Of a DNA stretch of 64,000 nt, positions 1 through 8,304 are shown piece by piece (the stretch's first letter is position 1; every line of letters begins with the position of its first letter). Location of the stretch: positions 82,868 to 146,867 of the forward strand of contig NZ_JAAQRO010000001.1 in the NCBI RefSeq assembly GCF_012070565.1, given 5' to 3'. Under the pieces are notes generated by a model, which did no database searches, was not told where the DNA came from, and was given only the letters and a program-made list of their open reading frames with translations. Source of the stretch: Anaerosporobacter faecicola. Its GTDB lineage: Bacteria; Bacillota; Clostridia; Lachnospirales; Lachnospiraceae. The position numbers and the translations under genes were made by a program.

Positions 1-1216
1 AGTAATGGGAAACCGTTTCTACTTCACCTTCATCAAGTAACAAAGCAGCTTTGATCAGCGCTTCCCCGTAACCTGTAGAGCAGGAACGTACGATCTTAGC
101 ACTATCAGGTAAGATGCTGTAGATTTCTTTTATGGCTTTAATTGTAGTTTTAAGTGGACTACCGTTATTGTTACTATAGAAGGAGTAAAGAAGAGATCCA
201 TCTTCGCCAACTAAAGCCACTTTGGTAGTGGTTGAACCAGCATCAATACCAAGGAAGCAATCTCCTTCGTAAGTTGCAAGATCGGCTTTCATAACCGTAT
301 GTTTTGCATGTCTTGTTGTAAAAGCATCGTAATCTTCTTTAGAAGCAAAGAGGGGATCCATACGAGATACTTCAAATTCCATTTGAATCTTAGAAGATAA
401 TTTCTGTAACATGTCTTCCATTGTAGTCATGCCTTCGAATTTGCTACTTAATGCAGAACCAATAGCAGCAAATAAATGAGAATTATCTGGAGCAATGGTT
501 GTCTCAGGTGTGAGATGCAAGGTACGAATGAAAGCTTTTTTTAATTCGGTTAAGAAATGAAGCGGTCCACCAAGAAATGCTACATTTCCACGAATCGGTT
601 TACCACAAGCTAGTCCGCTGATTGTTTGATTGACAACAGCTTGGAAGATAGAAGCAGATAAATCTTCTTTCGTTGCGCCTTCATTGATCAAAGGCTGGAT
701 GTCAGATTTTGCGAATACGCCACAACGTGCTGCAATTGGATAGATTGCTTTGTAATTTTTAGCATATTCATTCAGACCGGGAGCATCTGTTTTCAAAAGA
801 GTGGCCATCTGATCGATAAAGGATCCGGTACCACCTGCACAGATTCCATTCATTCTTTGATCAATTCCATTGGTGAAATATATAATCTTGGCATCTTCTC
901 CGCCAAGCTCAATGGCAACATCAGTTTGTGGAGCATAATTTTGTAGAGCGGTTGATACAGCTACAACCTCCTGAATAAATGGAACATCAAGATGCTTAGA
1001 CAAGGTAAGTCCACCGGACCCTGTGATAACGGGAGCGATGGAGCAGTTGCCAACTTTTTCATATGCTTTTTGTAAAAGAGTATGTAAAGTCTCTTGGATA
1101 TTTGCATAATGTCGTTCATAATCGGAAAATAAAATCGTATGTTGATCGTCAAGTACTGCAATTTTAACAGTAGTTGATCCGATATCAATACCTAATGTAT
1201 ACGTTAAATTGTTCAT
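1..1216 (-). CDS. Acyl-CoA dehydratase activase (BadF/HgdC type), partial, C-terminus off the left edge
   Basis: ATP-dependent electron donor that activates 2-hydroxyacyl-CoA dehydratases or benzoyl-CoA-type reductases. Reading the minus strand from 1216, the first actin-like ATPase domain starts with LGIDIGSTTVKIAVL (about residue 8). ELGGEDAKI and CAGGTGSFIDQMA follow, then RCGVFAKSDIQPL; the two cysteines in CAGGTG and RCGVF match the positions that bridge the [4Fe-4S] cluster in the family. A second ATPase domain begins near residue 318 with FLGIDAGSTTTKVALV, so this is the long two-domain form, usually far longer than the 405 residues visible here. The AAGGAGGG ribosome site lies about 19 nt from the ATG, unusually far; an in-frame CTG 9 nt closer is possible but rare. 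Family assignment is firm, substrate unknown. Confidence 0.9.
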   Translation of the reverse strand, partial: MNNLTYTLGIDIGSTTVKIAVLDDQHTILFSDYERHYANIQETLHTLLQKAYEKVGNCSIAPVITGSGGLTLSKHLDVPFIQEVVAVSTALQNYAPQTDVAIELGGEDAKIIYFTNGIDQRMNGICAGGTGSFIDQMATLLKTDAPGLNEYAKNYKAIYPIAARCGVFAKSDIQPLINEGATKEDLSASIFQAVVNQTISGLACGKPIRGNVAFLGGPLHFLTELKKAFIRTLHLTPETTIAPDNSHLFAAIGSALSSKFEGMTTMEDMLQKLSSKIQMEFEVSRMDPLFASKEDYDAFTTRHAKHTVMKADLATYEGDCFLGIDAGSTTTKVALVGEDGSLLYSFYSNNNGSPLKTTIKAIKEIYSILPDSAKIVRSCSTGYGEALIKAALLLDEGEVETVSHY

Positions 1217-1612
1217 TGTAACCAGCTTGCGCTGTCCCTCCTTAATATGTTCATACTACGAATCATCAATCGATCAACTTCACTGGGAAGTTATAAGAAA
1301 CCTTATGGTTTAGAAAGTTAGATGTCATGTACGAATGTCATATAAGCATACAGCCTCTTAAGTAGGAGACTTTCTAGACCTATATGACGAAAATTCAAAT
1401 AATCATGACTATTATACGACAAACTATGAAAATCTTCAACTTATTTCGTTTATAACAGTACTGTGATAAAGAGAGTATATAAATGGTTTGTCGTCCTGTG
1501 GGACAAAGATAGGAATGGAAACGATGAAAAAAAGACACATTCTGTTATGATTACGAATATATTAATAAGGTAGAAATAGTTTGAACATATATAATAGGAA
1601 AGGATAGAATGT
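1217..1612. other. Divergent intergenic region
   Basis: This 396-base AT-rich stretch separates the divergent activase and LysM genes and must hold both promoters. I see no convincing -35/-10 pair, RNA gene or repeat. A small inverted repeat AAACCATAAGGTTT lies near 1297-1312 on the activase side. Confidence 0.5.
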
Positions 1613-2029
1613 ATGAAGAACTTTGATAATTGTAATGGGATTGTACATGTAATCAAGAAAGGGGACTCGTTGTATACCATTAGTAAAAAATACAATGTTC
1701 CATTGGCTTCTATTATGCGTGCAAATCCGTATGCTGATGTATACAATCTTCAGATTGGTGATGAAATCTGTGTTCCTGTAACGAATATGGGCGGAATCGG
1801 CAATATAGGGACGGGAAATCGACCTGTAACACCAATGATTCCTAATGATACTGTCATGCACATGATTACGTATATCATTAAGGATGCAGAATCGTTGAAG
1901 GATATACTGGACAAATTCGATATGACGCTTGAAGATTTTATGGAAAACAATAACGCAGCTATGCTCCTCTTAAAACCAGGTATGACAATCAATATTCCTG
2001 ATCGTCGTTCAAGAGAAGAAGAAGAGTAG
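1613..2029 (+). CDS. Small protein with two LysM domains
   Basis: Peptidoglycan-binding or coat-associated protein of 138 residues. A first LysM domain spans about residues 10-57 (HVIKKGDSLYTISKKYNV, then LQIGDEICVPV). A glycine/proline linker follows, and a second, more divergent LysM spans about 82-130 (YIIKDAESLKDILDKFDM, then LKPGMTINIP). It ends in an acidic tail. There is no signal peptide or membrane segment, so it is either cytoplasmic until released or a spore-coat/cortex protein like other signal-less LysM proteins of spore formers; this is inference. AGGAAAGGA precedes the ATG. A terminator follows directly, so it is a single-gene unit. Confidence 0.85.
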   Translation: MKNFDNCNGIVHVIKKGDSLYTISKKYNVPLASIMRANPYADVYNLQIGDEICVPVTNMGGIGNIGTGNRPVTPMIPNDTVMHMITYIIKDAESLKDILDKFDMTLEDFMENNNAAMLLLKPGMTINIPDRRSREEEE

Positions 2030-2070
2030 GTGTAACAGAGTAAACGATAATGCAATACATTATTTTTTTA

Positions 2071-2109
2071 TAAGCTGGTGAGATATTATACACTCACCAG
2101 CTTATTTTC
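2071..2109 (+). terminator. Rho-independent terminator of the LysM gene
   Basis: A perfect 12-bp stem, TAAGCTGGTGAG (2071-2082) pairing with CTCACCAGCTTA (2093-2104), is flanked by an A/T-rich run upstream and TTTTCT downstream. Confidence 0.85.
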
Positions 2110-2212
2110 TATAAAAGGCAAGTCCTCCGACATTCCTTTTATAGAAACCCTACGGGGTATGCGCACTCGCACATGATGTAGAAGTCAGCTGAAGCGTACG
2201 AAGTACACTTTG
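2108..2212 (+). repeat. Hairpin repeat family 2, copy 1
   Basis: About 105 bases resembling a second copy at 3567-3578 plus 3852 to about 3960. Both begin TCTATAAwAGG, form a hairpin around the loop CTCC, and continue with a conserved stretch containing GCGCACTCGCACA, then TAGAwGTCAGCT. The stem differs by a compensatory pair (ATAAAAGG/CCTTTTAT here, ATAATAGG/CCTATTAT in copy 2), hinting at selection for RNA or DNA folding. Both copies start inside the T-tract of a terminator. Origin unknown. Confidence 0.7.
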
Positions 2213-2313
2213 TTCCAGTAATTGAAAAAAAAGCATCACATAAAAAATTAGAACCGAAAAATTAGATATGTTTTACATAGAATATAATGGTAAATAATTT
2301 GTGCCTAAATAGT

Positions 2314-2343
2314 TTGACAAAAGGTAGTATTACACCATATAAT
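2314..2343 (+). promoter_or_regulatory. Sigma-A-type promoter of the corA leader
   Basis: TTGACA at 2314-2319 and TATAAT at 2338-2343, both perfect consensus hexamers, are separated by 18 bp. The predicted start is near 2350, giving a leader of about 230 nt before corA. Confidence 0.75.
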
Positions 2344-2366
2344 GTATGAGGATTTAGATATAGATG

Positions 2367-2531
2367 AATTGAAAAACTGTTATGAGACATAAGAAAGGAT
2401 GTGGGTTAGATGGAAGCTGGACCGAGTAGTTATCGGCGAATGACAGATTGCATTCGTTGTATTAAAGGACCTCAAAACAAAATAAAAACCACATATTTCT
2501 TAGGATACATAGATAACAGTTTCTAATTACA
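2367..2531 (+). ncRNA. Long structured 5' leader of corA, candidate cis-regulatory RNA
   Basis: The leader folds by eye into one long hairpin. The outer stem pairs AAACTGTTAT near 2373-2382 with ATAACAGTTT near 2512-2521. A middle stem pairs TAAGAAA and ATGTGG (2390-2404) with CCACAT and TTTCTTA (2489-2502). Inside are small hairpins CCGA/TCGG and CGAATG/CATTCG. No T-tract follows, and corA starts about 60 nt downstream, so a riboswitch-like leader seems likelier than a free RNA. It does not match what I remember of the M-box Mg2+ riboswitch or of 6S RNA. Function is inference. Confidence 0.45.
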
Positions 2532-2584
2532 GGCAAATTGTAAGCTGTCGTCTGTGTTCTTAAGAATGTAGAACGGAGCGTACA

Positions 2585-3520
2585 ATGATAGAAATATATA
2601 AGACATACGAAGATGGATTTCGGCAAATTAATGAATTTGAGGAAGGTTGCTGGATCCCATTGACGAATCCAACGGCAACGGAATTACTACGGGTATCCGA
2701 ATATTATGATGTAGATATTAACGATCTACGTGCTCCTTTGGACGAAGAGGAGCGTTCTAGAATAGAGGTAGAAGACAAGTATACCTTAATCTTAGTTGAT
2801 ATTCCAACATTGGAGGAAAGAAACAACAAGGATCGTTATGTTACCATTCCTTTGGCAATCATCTTAGCAGAGGGAGCAATTATCACAATATGTTTGGAAG
2901 AAACTCCAATTCTGAGAGGATTCATTGATGGAAGAGTACGAGATTTTTTCACATTTAAGAAAACGAGATTTATCTTACAGATTCTTTATAAGAATGCAAG
3001 TGCATATCTGCAACATCTTCGCGTCATTGATCGAAAGAGTGAAGAAGTAGAGAAAAAATTACATGTATCTACAAAAAATAGAGAATTAATTGAACTACTG
3101 GAATTAGAAAAAAGCCTTGTTTACTTTACAACATCATTACGTGCAAACGAAGTTGTATTGGAGAAATTACTGAAGACAGAGAATATTAAGCAATATCCGG
3201 AAGATACAGATTTACTAGAGGATGTTATTATCGAAAATAAACAGGCGATAGAGATGGCAAATATCTATAGTGGAATCTTAAGTGGGACGATGGATGCATT
3301 TGCATCTGTTATCTCCAACAACTTGAATATTGTAATGAAGTTTCTTGCAACAGTAACCATTGTCTTATCCATACCGACAATGATTGCAAGCTTTTTTGGA
3401 ATGAATTTTGTGAATATTCCAGGTGGAACAGCAAAATATGGTTTTTATATCGTAACGGCAGGCGCATTTGCTTTAACTGCTTTGGTTGCATTTGTATTAG
3501 CAAAGAAGGACTTATTCTAA
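2585..3520 (+). CDS. corA: CorA-family Mg2+/divalent cation transporter
   Basis: Homopentameric inner-membrane channel for Mg2+ and related ions. The 311-residue length suits the family. A mixed alpha/beta N-terminal cytoplasmic domain (1-130) is followed by long helices (130-245), a first membrane helix from about 252, the signature GMNF in FFGMNFVN near 274 and a second membrane helix near 285-305, ending in the short basic tail KKDLF. The start ATG has only a weak site (CGGAGCG) 5 nt upstream. The gene stands alone between its own promoter with structured leader and a strong terminator. Ion specificity (Mg2+, Co2+, Ni2+) cannot be told from sequence. Confidence 0.92.
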   Translation: MIEIYKTYEDGFRQINEFEEGCWIPLTNPTATELLRVSEYYDVDINDLRAPLDEEERSRIEVEDKYTLILVDIPTLEERNNKDRYVTIPLAIILAEGAIITICLEETPILRGFIDGRVRDFFTFKKTRFILQILYKNASAYLQHLRVIDRKSEEVEKKLHVSTKNRELIELLELEKSLVYFTTSLRANEVVLEKLLKTENIKQYPEDTDLLEDVIIENKQAIEMANIYSGILSGTMDAFASVISNNLNIVMKFLATVTIVLSIPTMIASFFGMNFVNIPGGTAKYGFYIVTAGAFALTALVAFVLAKKDLF

Positions 3521-3534
3521 GTGATGAAAGTAGA

Positions 3535-3569
3535 GTTGTCATATGGAATTGGATATGACAACTTTTTTT
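3535..3569 (+). terminator. Terminator of corA
   Basis: A perfect 10-bp stem GTTGTCATAT (3535-3544) with ATATGACAAC (3553-3562) and an 8-nt loop is followed by seven T residues. Confidence 0.93.
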
Positions 3570-3571
3570 CT

Positions 3572-3858
3572 ATAATAGGGTTTGGGTGTCAAAAGCCCTT
3601 ATTTACTTTGAGGTCCGTCAATTTGCACTTTTAAGTTTGTCTAACATGTAATACAGGACATAGTTCACTCGCAACACGCTCTCGCTTGGATGAAGTTCGT
3701 AGTGGTACATAAGGCTCTAAAGTACAGAGCCAAAGTACCAACGACTTCATACAGTCGCTCATCAAACTATGTCCTGTATTACATGAGATTAGCTACTGTT
3801 TGTGCAAATTAACGAAAGAAAGTTTGACTAAGGGCTTTTGACACCCGAACCATAATAG
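3572..3858. repeat. 7-bp target-site duplication flanking MITE copy A
   Basis: ATAATAG occurs at 3572-3578 immediately left of the element and again at 3852-3858 immediately right of it, as expected for staggered-cut transposition. Confidence 0.85.
3579..3851 (+). mobile_element. MITE-like palindromic element, copy A (273 bp)
   Basis: Non-coding element with near-identical inverted ends (GGTTYGGGTGTCAAAAGCCC; the left end has T and the right-end complement C at position 5). The arms keep pairing inward: ATGTAATACAGGACATAG pairs with its complement near 3769-3786, and GGCTCT with AGAGCC at the tip. The whole element could therefore fold into one hairpin of about 130 bp with bulges. It has no transposase and must be mobilised in trans. 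Copy B at 35371-35644 is the same element in the other orientation, about 97% identical by eye. It sits just downstream of the corA terminator, inside another repeat. The transposase family is unknown to me. Confidence 0.88.
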
Positions 3859-4039
3859 GAAAGTCCTCCGACTTTCCTATTATAGAACCCTCCGGGGCAG
3901 GCGCACTCGCACAAGAGGTAGATGTCAGCTAAAGCTGACTGTGCTCGGCGAACAACGTGTACTTTGAAGCTGTTATAAGCGCGAGAGTGTACGAAAAAAT
4001 AAAAGAATTCTCAAAAATCTGTGAAAATTTTAAATTATA

Positions 4040-4068
4040 TTGACTTAAATAGGAAACTTCGTTATGCT
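4040..4068 (+). promoter_or_regulatory. Promoter of the rhomboid-like gene
   Basis: TTGACT (4040-4045) and TATGCT (4063-4068) with a 17-bp spacer, about 50 nt before the ATG. Confidence 0.6.
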
Positions 4069-4118
4069 AGTCCTAAGTTGTACAAATCAGTTAATTTAAA
4101 TAAAGAGGTGTGTTAGAG

Positions 4119-4988
4119 ATGAAATTCATAAATAAGTTAGAAAGAAAATTTGGTCGATACGCAATACAAGATCTAATGAAATACATTATCGTGCTGTATG
4201 TATTAGGTGCATTTTTATACTTGATCAACCCTTATTTCTATAATGCGTATCTAAGTTTAGATGTGGGAAAAGTATTAAAAGGACAGGTATGGAGATTAGT
4301 TACCTTTATTATTTATCCTGCTGATATGACTGGAAGCTTTGGAATCTTCTTCTTTGCAATCGAGATGTACTTATATTATATGATCGGTCGTAATTTGGAA
4401 AATGCCTGGGGTGCTTTTCGTTTTAATCTGTATTATATATCTGGTATTTTATTTAATGTAGTTGCTGCTTTTATTTTGTATTTTATCTTAGGTGTTGCTT
4501 ACCCAATGGGACTTACCTATATTAATCGTTCCATGTTCTTTGCCTTTGCAGCAATTTATCCAAATATACAGTTCTTACTGTTTTTTGTCTTACCGGTTAA
4601 GGTAAAACACTTGGCATATATCTATGCAGCAATTATTGGCTATGATATTATTCGCTACATTCGTTATGCATTTGCAACCCCATTGGTTTACCTTAGAAAT
4701 GCATACTTGGCAATGGCAGTTGCAATCATTGTTGCTTTATTGAACTTTATTATTTTCTTTTTTACAACAAGAAATTATAAGAGAATCTCACCAGCGGCAC
4801 AAAGACGCCGTAAAGCATATCATAAGCAAGTGAATCGTTCTAAAACGATTACAAGACATAAATGCGCAGTCTGTGGCAGAACAGAGGAAGATGATGAAAA
4901 TCTGGAATTCCGTTTCTGTTCCAAATGTGATGGAAATTATGAATACTGTATGGAACATCTCTTTACCCATACACATGTGAAAAAGTAA
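4119..4988 (+). CDS. Rhomboid-like membrane protein with C-terminal zinc-binding tail, probably protease-dead
   Basis: A 289-residue polytopic protein; I chose ATG 4119 because AGAGGTG lies 9 nt upstream (the upstream in-frame GTG at 4110 overlaps that site). About six hydrophobic segments lie between residues 20 and 220, and the layout (long first loop with WRLVTFIIYP, then LYYMIGRNLENAWG) resembles rhomboid family proteins. The catalytic GxSG is absent: the matching stretch reads INRSMFFAFAAIYP. The catalytic histidine helix is also not evident. The last 45 residues carry CAVCGR, CSKC, then YCMEHLFTHTH, a probable zinc site facing the cytoplasm. It may be a non-proteolytic member that binds membrane partners. 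Its own promoter is visible. Confidence 0.65.
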   Translation: MKFINKLERKFGRYAIQDLMKYIIVLYVLGAFLYLINPYFYNAYLSLDVGKVLKGQVWRLVTFIIYPADMTGSFGIFFFAIEMYLYYMIGRNLENAWGAFRFNLYYISGILFNVVAAFILYFILGVAYPMGLTYINRSMFFAFAAIYPNIQFLLFFVLPVKVKHLAYIYAAIIGYDIIRYIRYAFATPLVYLRNAYLAMAVAIIVALLNFIIFFFTTRNYKRISPAAQRRRKAYHKQVNRSKTITRHKCAVCGRTEEDDENLEFRFCSKCDGNYEYCMEHLFTHTHVKK

Positions 4989-5125
4989 CACGTATAGGAA
5001 TGGAAAACAGATTTCAAACAAGAGAGAAGATGAATAAATAACTAATATTGTAAGAACCTAGGTACATGAACATGTTTCGTGTGCGTAGTGATTATATATG
5101 TAATTAGAATAGGATGGTAAAAAGA

Positions 5126-6550
5126 ATGAACAAAAAAACAAAAATAATATGTACGATGGGACCTAACATGGACAATATTGAGAACATTCGCGCACTCGCA
5201 ATGAATGGTATGGATATTGCAAGATTGAATTTCTCACATGGTGATTATGAAGAACATTTAAACAGAATCAACATGATCAAACAAGTTAGGGAAGAATTAG
5301 GATTACCAATCGCAATATTATTAGACACGAAAGGTCCTGAAATTAGAACTGGTCTTTTATGTAATGACGAAAAAGTTCAATTAGAAGAAGGACAAGATTT
5401 CGTCTTAACCACAGAAGAAATTATTGGTGATGTAAACCGCGTGTCTGTTACGTATGATCAACTTCCAGAAGATGTGAAAGAGGGAGATACCATTCTTATT
5501 GATGATGGTTTAATTGGTCTTTCTGTTGAAAAAGTGGCAGAAAAAGAAGTTATGTGTAAAGTAATTAACGGTGGTTTATTAGGTAGCCGTAAGGGTGTTA
5601 ATATTCCAGGCGTAAGTGTTAAATTACCAGGAATTACACAAAAAGACCGTGAAGATATCATTTTTGCAATTAATCATGGTTTAGATTTTATTGCTGCATC
5701 CTTTGTTCGTAATGCAGATGCAATCCGCGAAATTCGTAAGGTATTAGCAGATTCGAATTCCGATATGGCGATCATTTCTAAAATTGAAAATGAAGAAGGA
5801 ATTCAAAATATTGATGAGATTATTGAAGTTTCAGATGGTATCATGGTTGCAAGAGGAGATCTTGGTGTAGAAATTCCTGCAGCAGAAGTTCCATTTATTC
5901 AAAAAATGATTATTCAAAAGTGTAATGATGCATATGTTCCAGTTATTACAGCAACACAAATGTTAGATTCCATGATCCGTAATCCAAGACCTACGAGAGC
6001 AGAAGTAACGGATGTTGCGAACGCAATCTACGATGGAACTGATGCGATCATGTTATCTGGTGAAACAGCAATGGGTAAATACCCTGTTGAAGCATTAAAA
6101 ACAATGGTTAGCATCGCAGTGGAAACAGAATCACATCTTGATTACGATGGAATCTTAGAGATGAACAGTCTTCATAGAAGTAAGAGCGTTTCAAGCGGAA
6201 TCTGTTACTCAGCCGTAGCAACTGCAAGTAGCTTAAATGCAAAAGTAATAGCAGCATCTAGTTTCTCAGGCTATACAGCACGTTTAGTTTCCAAATTTAA
6301 ACCAAAATCATTTGTTGTTGGTCTTTCACCATTAGAAAGAACATTAAGAAAAATGCAATTATACTGGGGAGTTCTTCCTGTTAAGATTAACGAAGTAAAT
6401 TCCACAGACAATTTATTAGAAGAAGCAGTTGCTGACGTAAAAGAACGTGGATTTGTTGAAAAAGATGATGTTATGATCTTAACAGCTGGCGTTCCTGCAG
6501 GAAAAACTGGCGTTACGAACATGATTAAAGCTGTGATTATTGAAGATTAA
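5126..6550 (+). CDS. pyk: Pyruvate kinase
   Basis: Converts phosphoenolpyruvate and ADP to pyruvate and ATP, the last step of glycolysis. The protein has 474 residues from ATG 5126 (AGGATGG 7 nt upstream; the ATG at 5114 would lie too close to any ribosome site). Motifs in order: KIICTMGP near the N-terminus, ARLNFSHG, LLDTKGPEIRTG, the B-domain, the active-site stretch ISKIENEEGIQNIDEII with its catalytic lysine, VARGDLGVEIP, and ATQMLDSMIRNPRPTRAE followed by DAIMLSGETAMGKYP. The C-terminal allosteric domain is normal. It lacks the extra PEP-utiliser domain found in Bacillus enzymes. Stands alone. Confidence 0.97.
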   Translation: MNKKTKIICTMGPNMDNIENIRALAMNGMDIARLNFSHGDYEEHLNRINMIKQVREELGLPIAILLDTKGPEIRTGLLCNDEKVQLEEGQDFVLTTEEIIGDVNRVSVTYDQLPEDVKEGDTILIDDGLIGLSVEKVAEKEVMCKVINGGLLGSRKGVNIPGVSVKLPGITQKDREDIIFAINHGLDFIAASFVRNADAIREIRKVLADSNSDMAIISKIENEEGIQNIDEIIEVSDGIMVARGDLGVEIPAAEVPFIQKMIIQKCNDAYVPVITATQMLDSMIRNPRPTRAEVTDVANAIYDGTDAIMLSGETAMGKYPVEALKTMVSIAVETESHLDYDGILEMNSLHRSKSVSSGICYSAVATASSLNAKVIAASSFSGYTARLVSKFKPKSFVVGLSPLERTLRKMQLYWGVLPVKINEVNSTDNLLEEAVADVKERGFVEKDDVMILTAGVPAGKTGVTNMIKAVIIED

Positions 6551-6590
6551 TTTTATAAAATCATCATATTGTACAATTTTATAAAAAATT

Positions 6591-6651
6591 AATAGTGGGC
6601 TGTCGAGTCAAAAATATGGAAATAATACCATTATTGGCTCGGCAGCCTATT
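6591..6651 (+). terminator. Stem-loop downstream of pyk
   Basis: AATAGTGGGCTGTCGAGTCAA pairs imperfectly with the stretch ending GGCAGCCTATT, around an inner TATGGAAATA. There is no T-tract, so termination is uncertain. A related hairpin follows the next gene. Confidence 0.5.
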
Positions 6652-6740
6652 GTAAATCGACATAAAATATGTGATAATTACTAAAAATTTATAAATTAAT
6701 AAAAAAGTTATATGAAAAGGTAGCGTAGGGAGCATTTTGT

Positions 6741-6749
6741 TGATATAAT
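6741..6749 (+). promoter_or_regulatory. Extended -10 promoter of the 469-residue protein gene
   Basis: TGATATAAT fits TGnTATAAT; no convincing -35 lies 17 bp upstream. Confidence 0.4.
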
Positions 6750-6877
6750 AGAAGATAGTGATTTAATAAACATATGGAAATCACAATGAGGTCCTATTGT
6801 TAACGAAGTCCGTGACGAAATGTCGCAATCAATTTACTTAGCTGGCAGTATAAAATTACAAGGTGAGGTTTTGAAAT

Positions 6878-8287
6878 ATGAGTTTAAATGTACATCAATT
6901 ACTAAAAAACATCAGAGATAATAAAGATAGTGAAGTGTATTTACCACAATACATGAATCAATCTTTATCAGCTTATTATAAATATTCTTTGGTAGATTTA
7001 ACGATGAAATATGTTATGCTCTATGAAGTAATTTCTGAGAAGCATAACAAACAGACGGAACAAGTAAAGGATGTTTTGGAACAAGTTAATCAGTTAGTAA
7101 AAGATACTATGTTGTGTGTATTTGATGAAAGTACACGAGAAGCAAAAGTTGAAGAGATCGATAGCGTACGTAAAGAAATTATGTCTCGTATGAAATCGAT
7201 TACTGCATATGCGGATATTATGCAATTATATGAATATGTATTAAATCGAATTGAAGATAAATTCGTTGATGAAGTAGAAGAGTTTAATACAGAAACATTT
7301 GTACAAGAAATCATCAGTTATATCTTCGCAAATAATGACAACGTAGTGATCAATACAAAAGTGCAAGAGATTATTGGACAGCTACCAGTAAGAATGACAA
7401 AATCAAAATATTTTGAATTGCTTGCAAATAGCATTTCCATTTACAAAGGAAATGAACGTAGTGCAGTGGATGGATATCTATATATGATTAAGTCTGCAGC
7501 TACATTGGAACGTCCAAAAGAGATGAAAAAGCAATTTCCTGATTTCTATAAAGCAATTACGACGATTGAATCTGCAGATTTCAAGAACTTAACAAAACCA
7601 GAATTCTACCGCTTGAATGGAATGGTTCAGGATCGTGCATTAGAGTTAGTTGATATCTCTGATTTGTACATGCAGTTACAAGAAATCGTAAACTGTTTAT
7701 ATGCATACAACATAGCAGTAGGTTACCAGAATGCAGATTTGAAAGAGGAAGCATTATGTAAAGAGTTGATCGGTTATGTAAACGAACAATTCTTAAACGG
7801 TGCACAAAATGAATTATCAAATGAGCAAATGGATAAGTTAACAAAATTAGAAGGTACAATGGAATCTTCTATGCATGAGATTAATATGCTTGAAGGCGGT
7901 TATGAGGATGTTATGACAATGTATGGTAAGAAATTAAAAGGCCTGATGCTTGATGCGCAAGCTGCATGTGTTACAACATGTATGAAGTTACTTGGCAACA
8001 GCTTGTTCATCGACTTGAATGCAAAGGTATCAACAAAAGTTGCTGATGACGCATATATTGAAAAAGTTACATCAACGATAATTAAGAACTTAACAAAGAT
8101 GTTCGATAAAGTACCACAATCTGTTGTACGTGCAGTTATGGCAAGCTCTCTGAATAAGATGCCAGTATTCTTTAACAACTCAGATGAGATTGTAGAATAT
8201 GTCACAAATTCAATGAATCAATGTAAAGATGTTGCTGAAAAGAATGCATGCTATAGTATCATAAAGGATATTATGGAGGAAGTATAG
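6878..8287 (+). CDS. Unrecognised 469-residue, largely helical cytoplasmic protein
   Basis: I do not recognise the family. The predicted protein is soluble, rich in Glu, Lys, Met and Ile, with long amphipathic helical stretches and no signal peptide, membrane segment or obvious catalytic motif. It begins MSLNVHQLLKNIRDNKDSE and ends IIKDIMEEV. A good ribosome site (AAGGTGAGG) precedes ATG 6878, and codon use matches its neighbours, so it is a real gene. It lies alone between pyk and the DUF2953-gerW cluster with hairpins on both sides. A structural or scaffold role would suit the composition, but that is a guess. Confidence 0.8.
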   Translation: MSLNVHQLLKNIRDNKDSEVYLPQYMNQSLSAYYKYSLVDLTMKYVMLYEVISEKHNKQTEQVKDVLEQVNQLVKDTMLCVFDESTREAKVEEIDSVRKEIMSRMKSITAYADIMQLYEYVLNRIEDKFVDEVEEFNTETFVQEIISYIFANNDNVVINTKVQEIIGQLPVRMTKSKYFELLANSISIYKGNERSAVDGYLYMIKSAATLERPKEMKKQFPDFYKAITTIESADFKNLTKPEFYRLNGMVQDRALELVDISDLYMQLQEIVNCLYAYNIAVGYQNADLKEEALCKELIGYVNEQFLNGAQNELSNEQMDKLTKLEGTMESSMHEINMLEGGYEDVMTMYGKKLKGLMLDAQAACVTTCMKLLGNSLFIDLNAKVSTKVADDAYIEKVTSTIIKNLTKMFDKVPQSVVRAVMASSLNKMPVFFNNSDEIVEYVTNSMNQCKDVAEKNACYSIIKDIMEEV

Positions 8288-8304
8288 AATCAAACATGGC
8301 TGGA

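Larger units (their letters stand above)
3567..3960 (+). repeat. Hairpin repeat family 2, copy 2, split by a MITE
   Basis: The left piece TCTATAATAG lies next to the corA terminator at about 3569-3578, and the rest resumes at 3852 with ATAATAGGAAAG. Removing the MITE and one 7-bp duplication restores a perfect hairpin (ATAATAGGAAAGTC, loop CTCC, then its complement) and then the same conserved tract as copy 1, with GCGCACTCGCACA near 3901. The tail beyond about 3960 no longer aligns well. Confidence 0.65.

Noticed and set aside
2344..2584. M-box riboswitch or 6S RNA
   Set aside because: Remembered M-box conserved segments are absent; no terminator follows, as a free 6S RNA would need.
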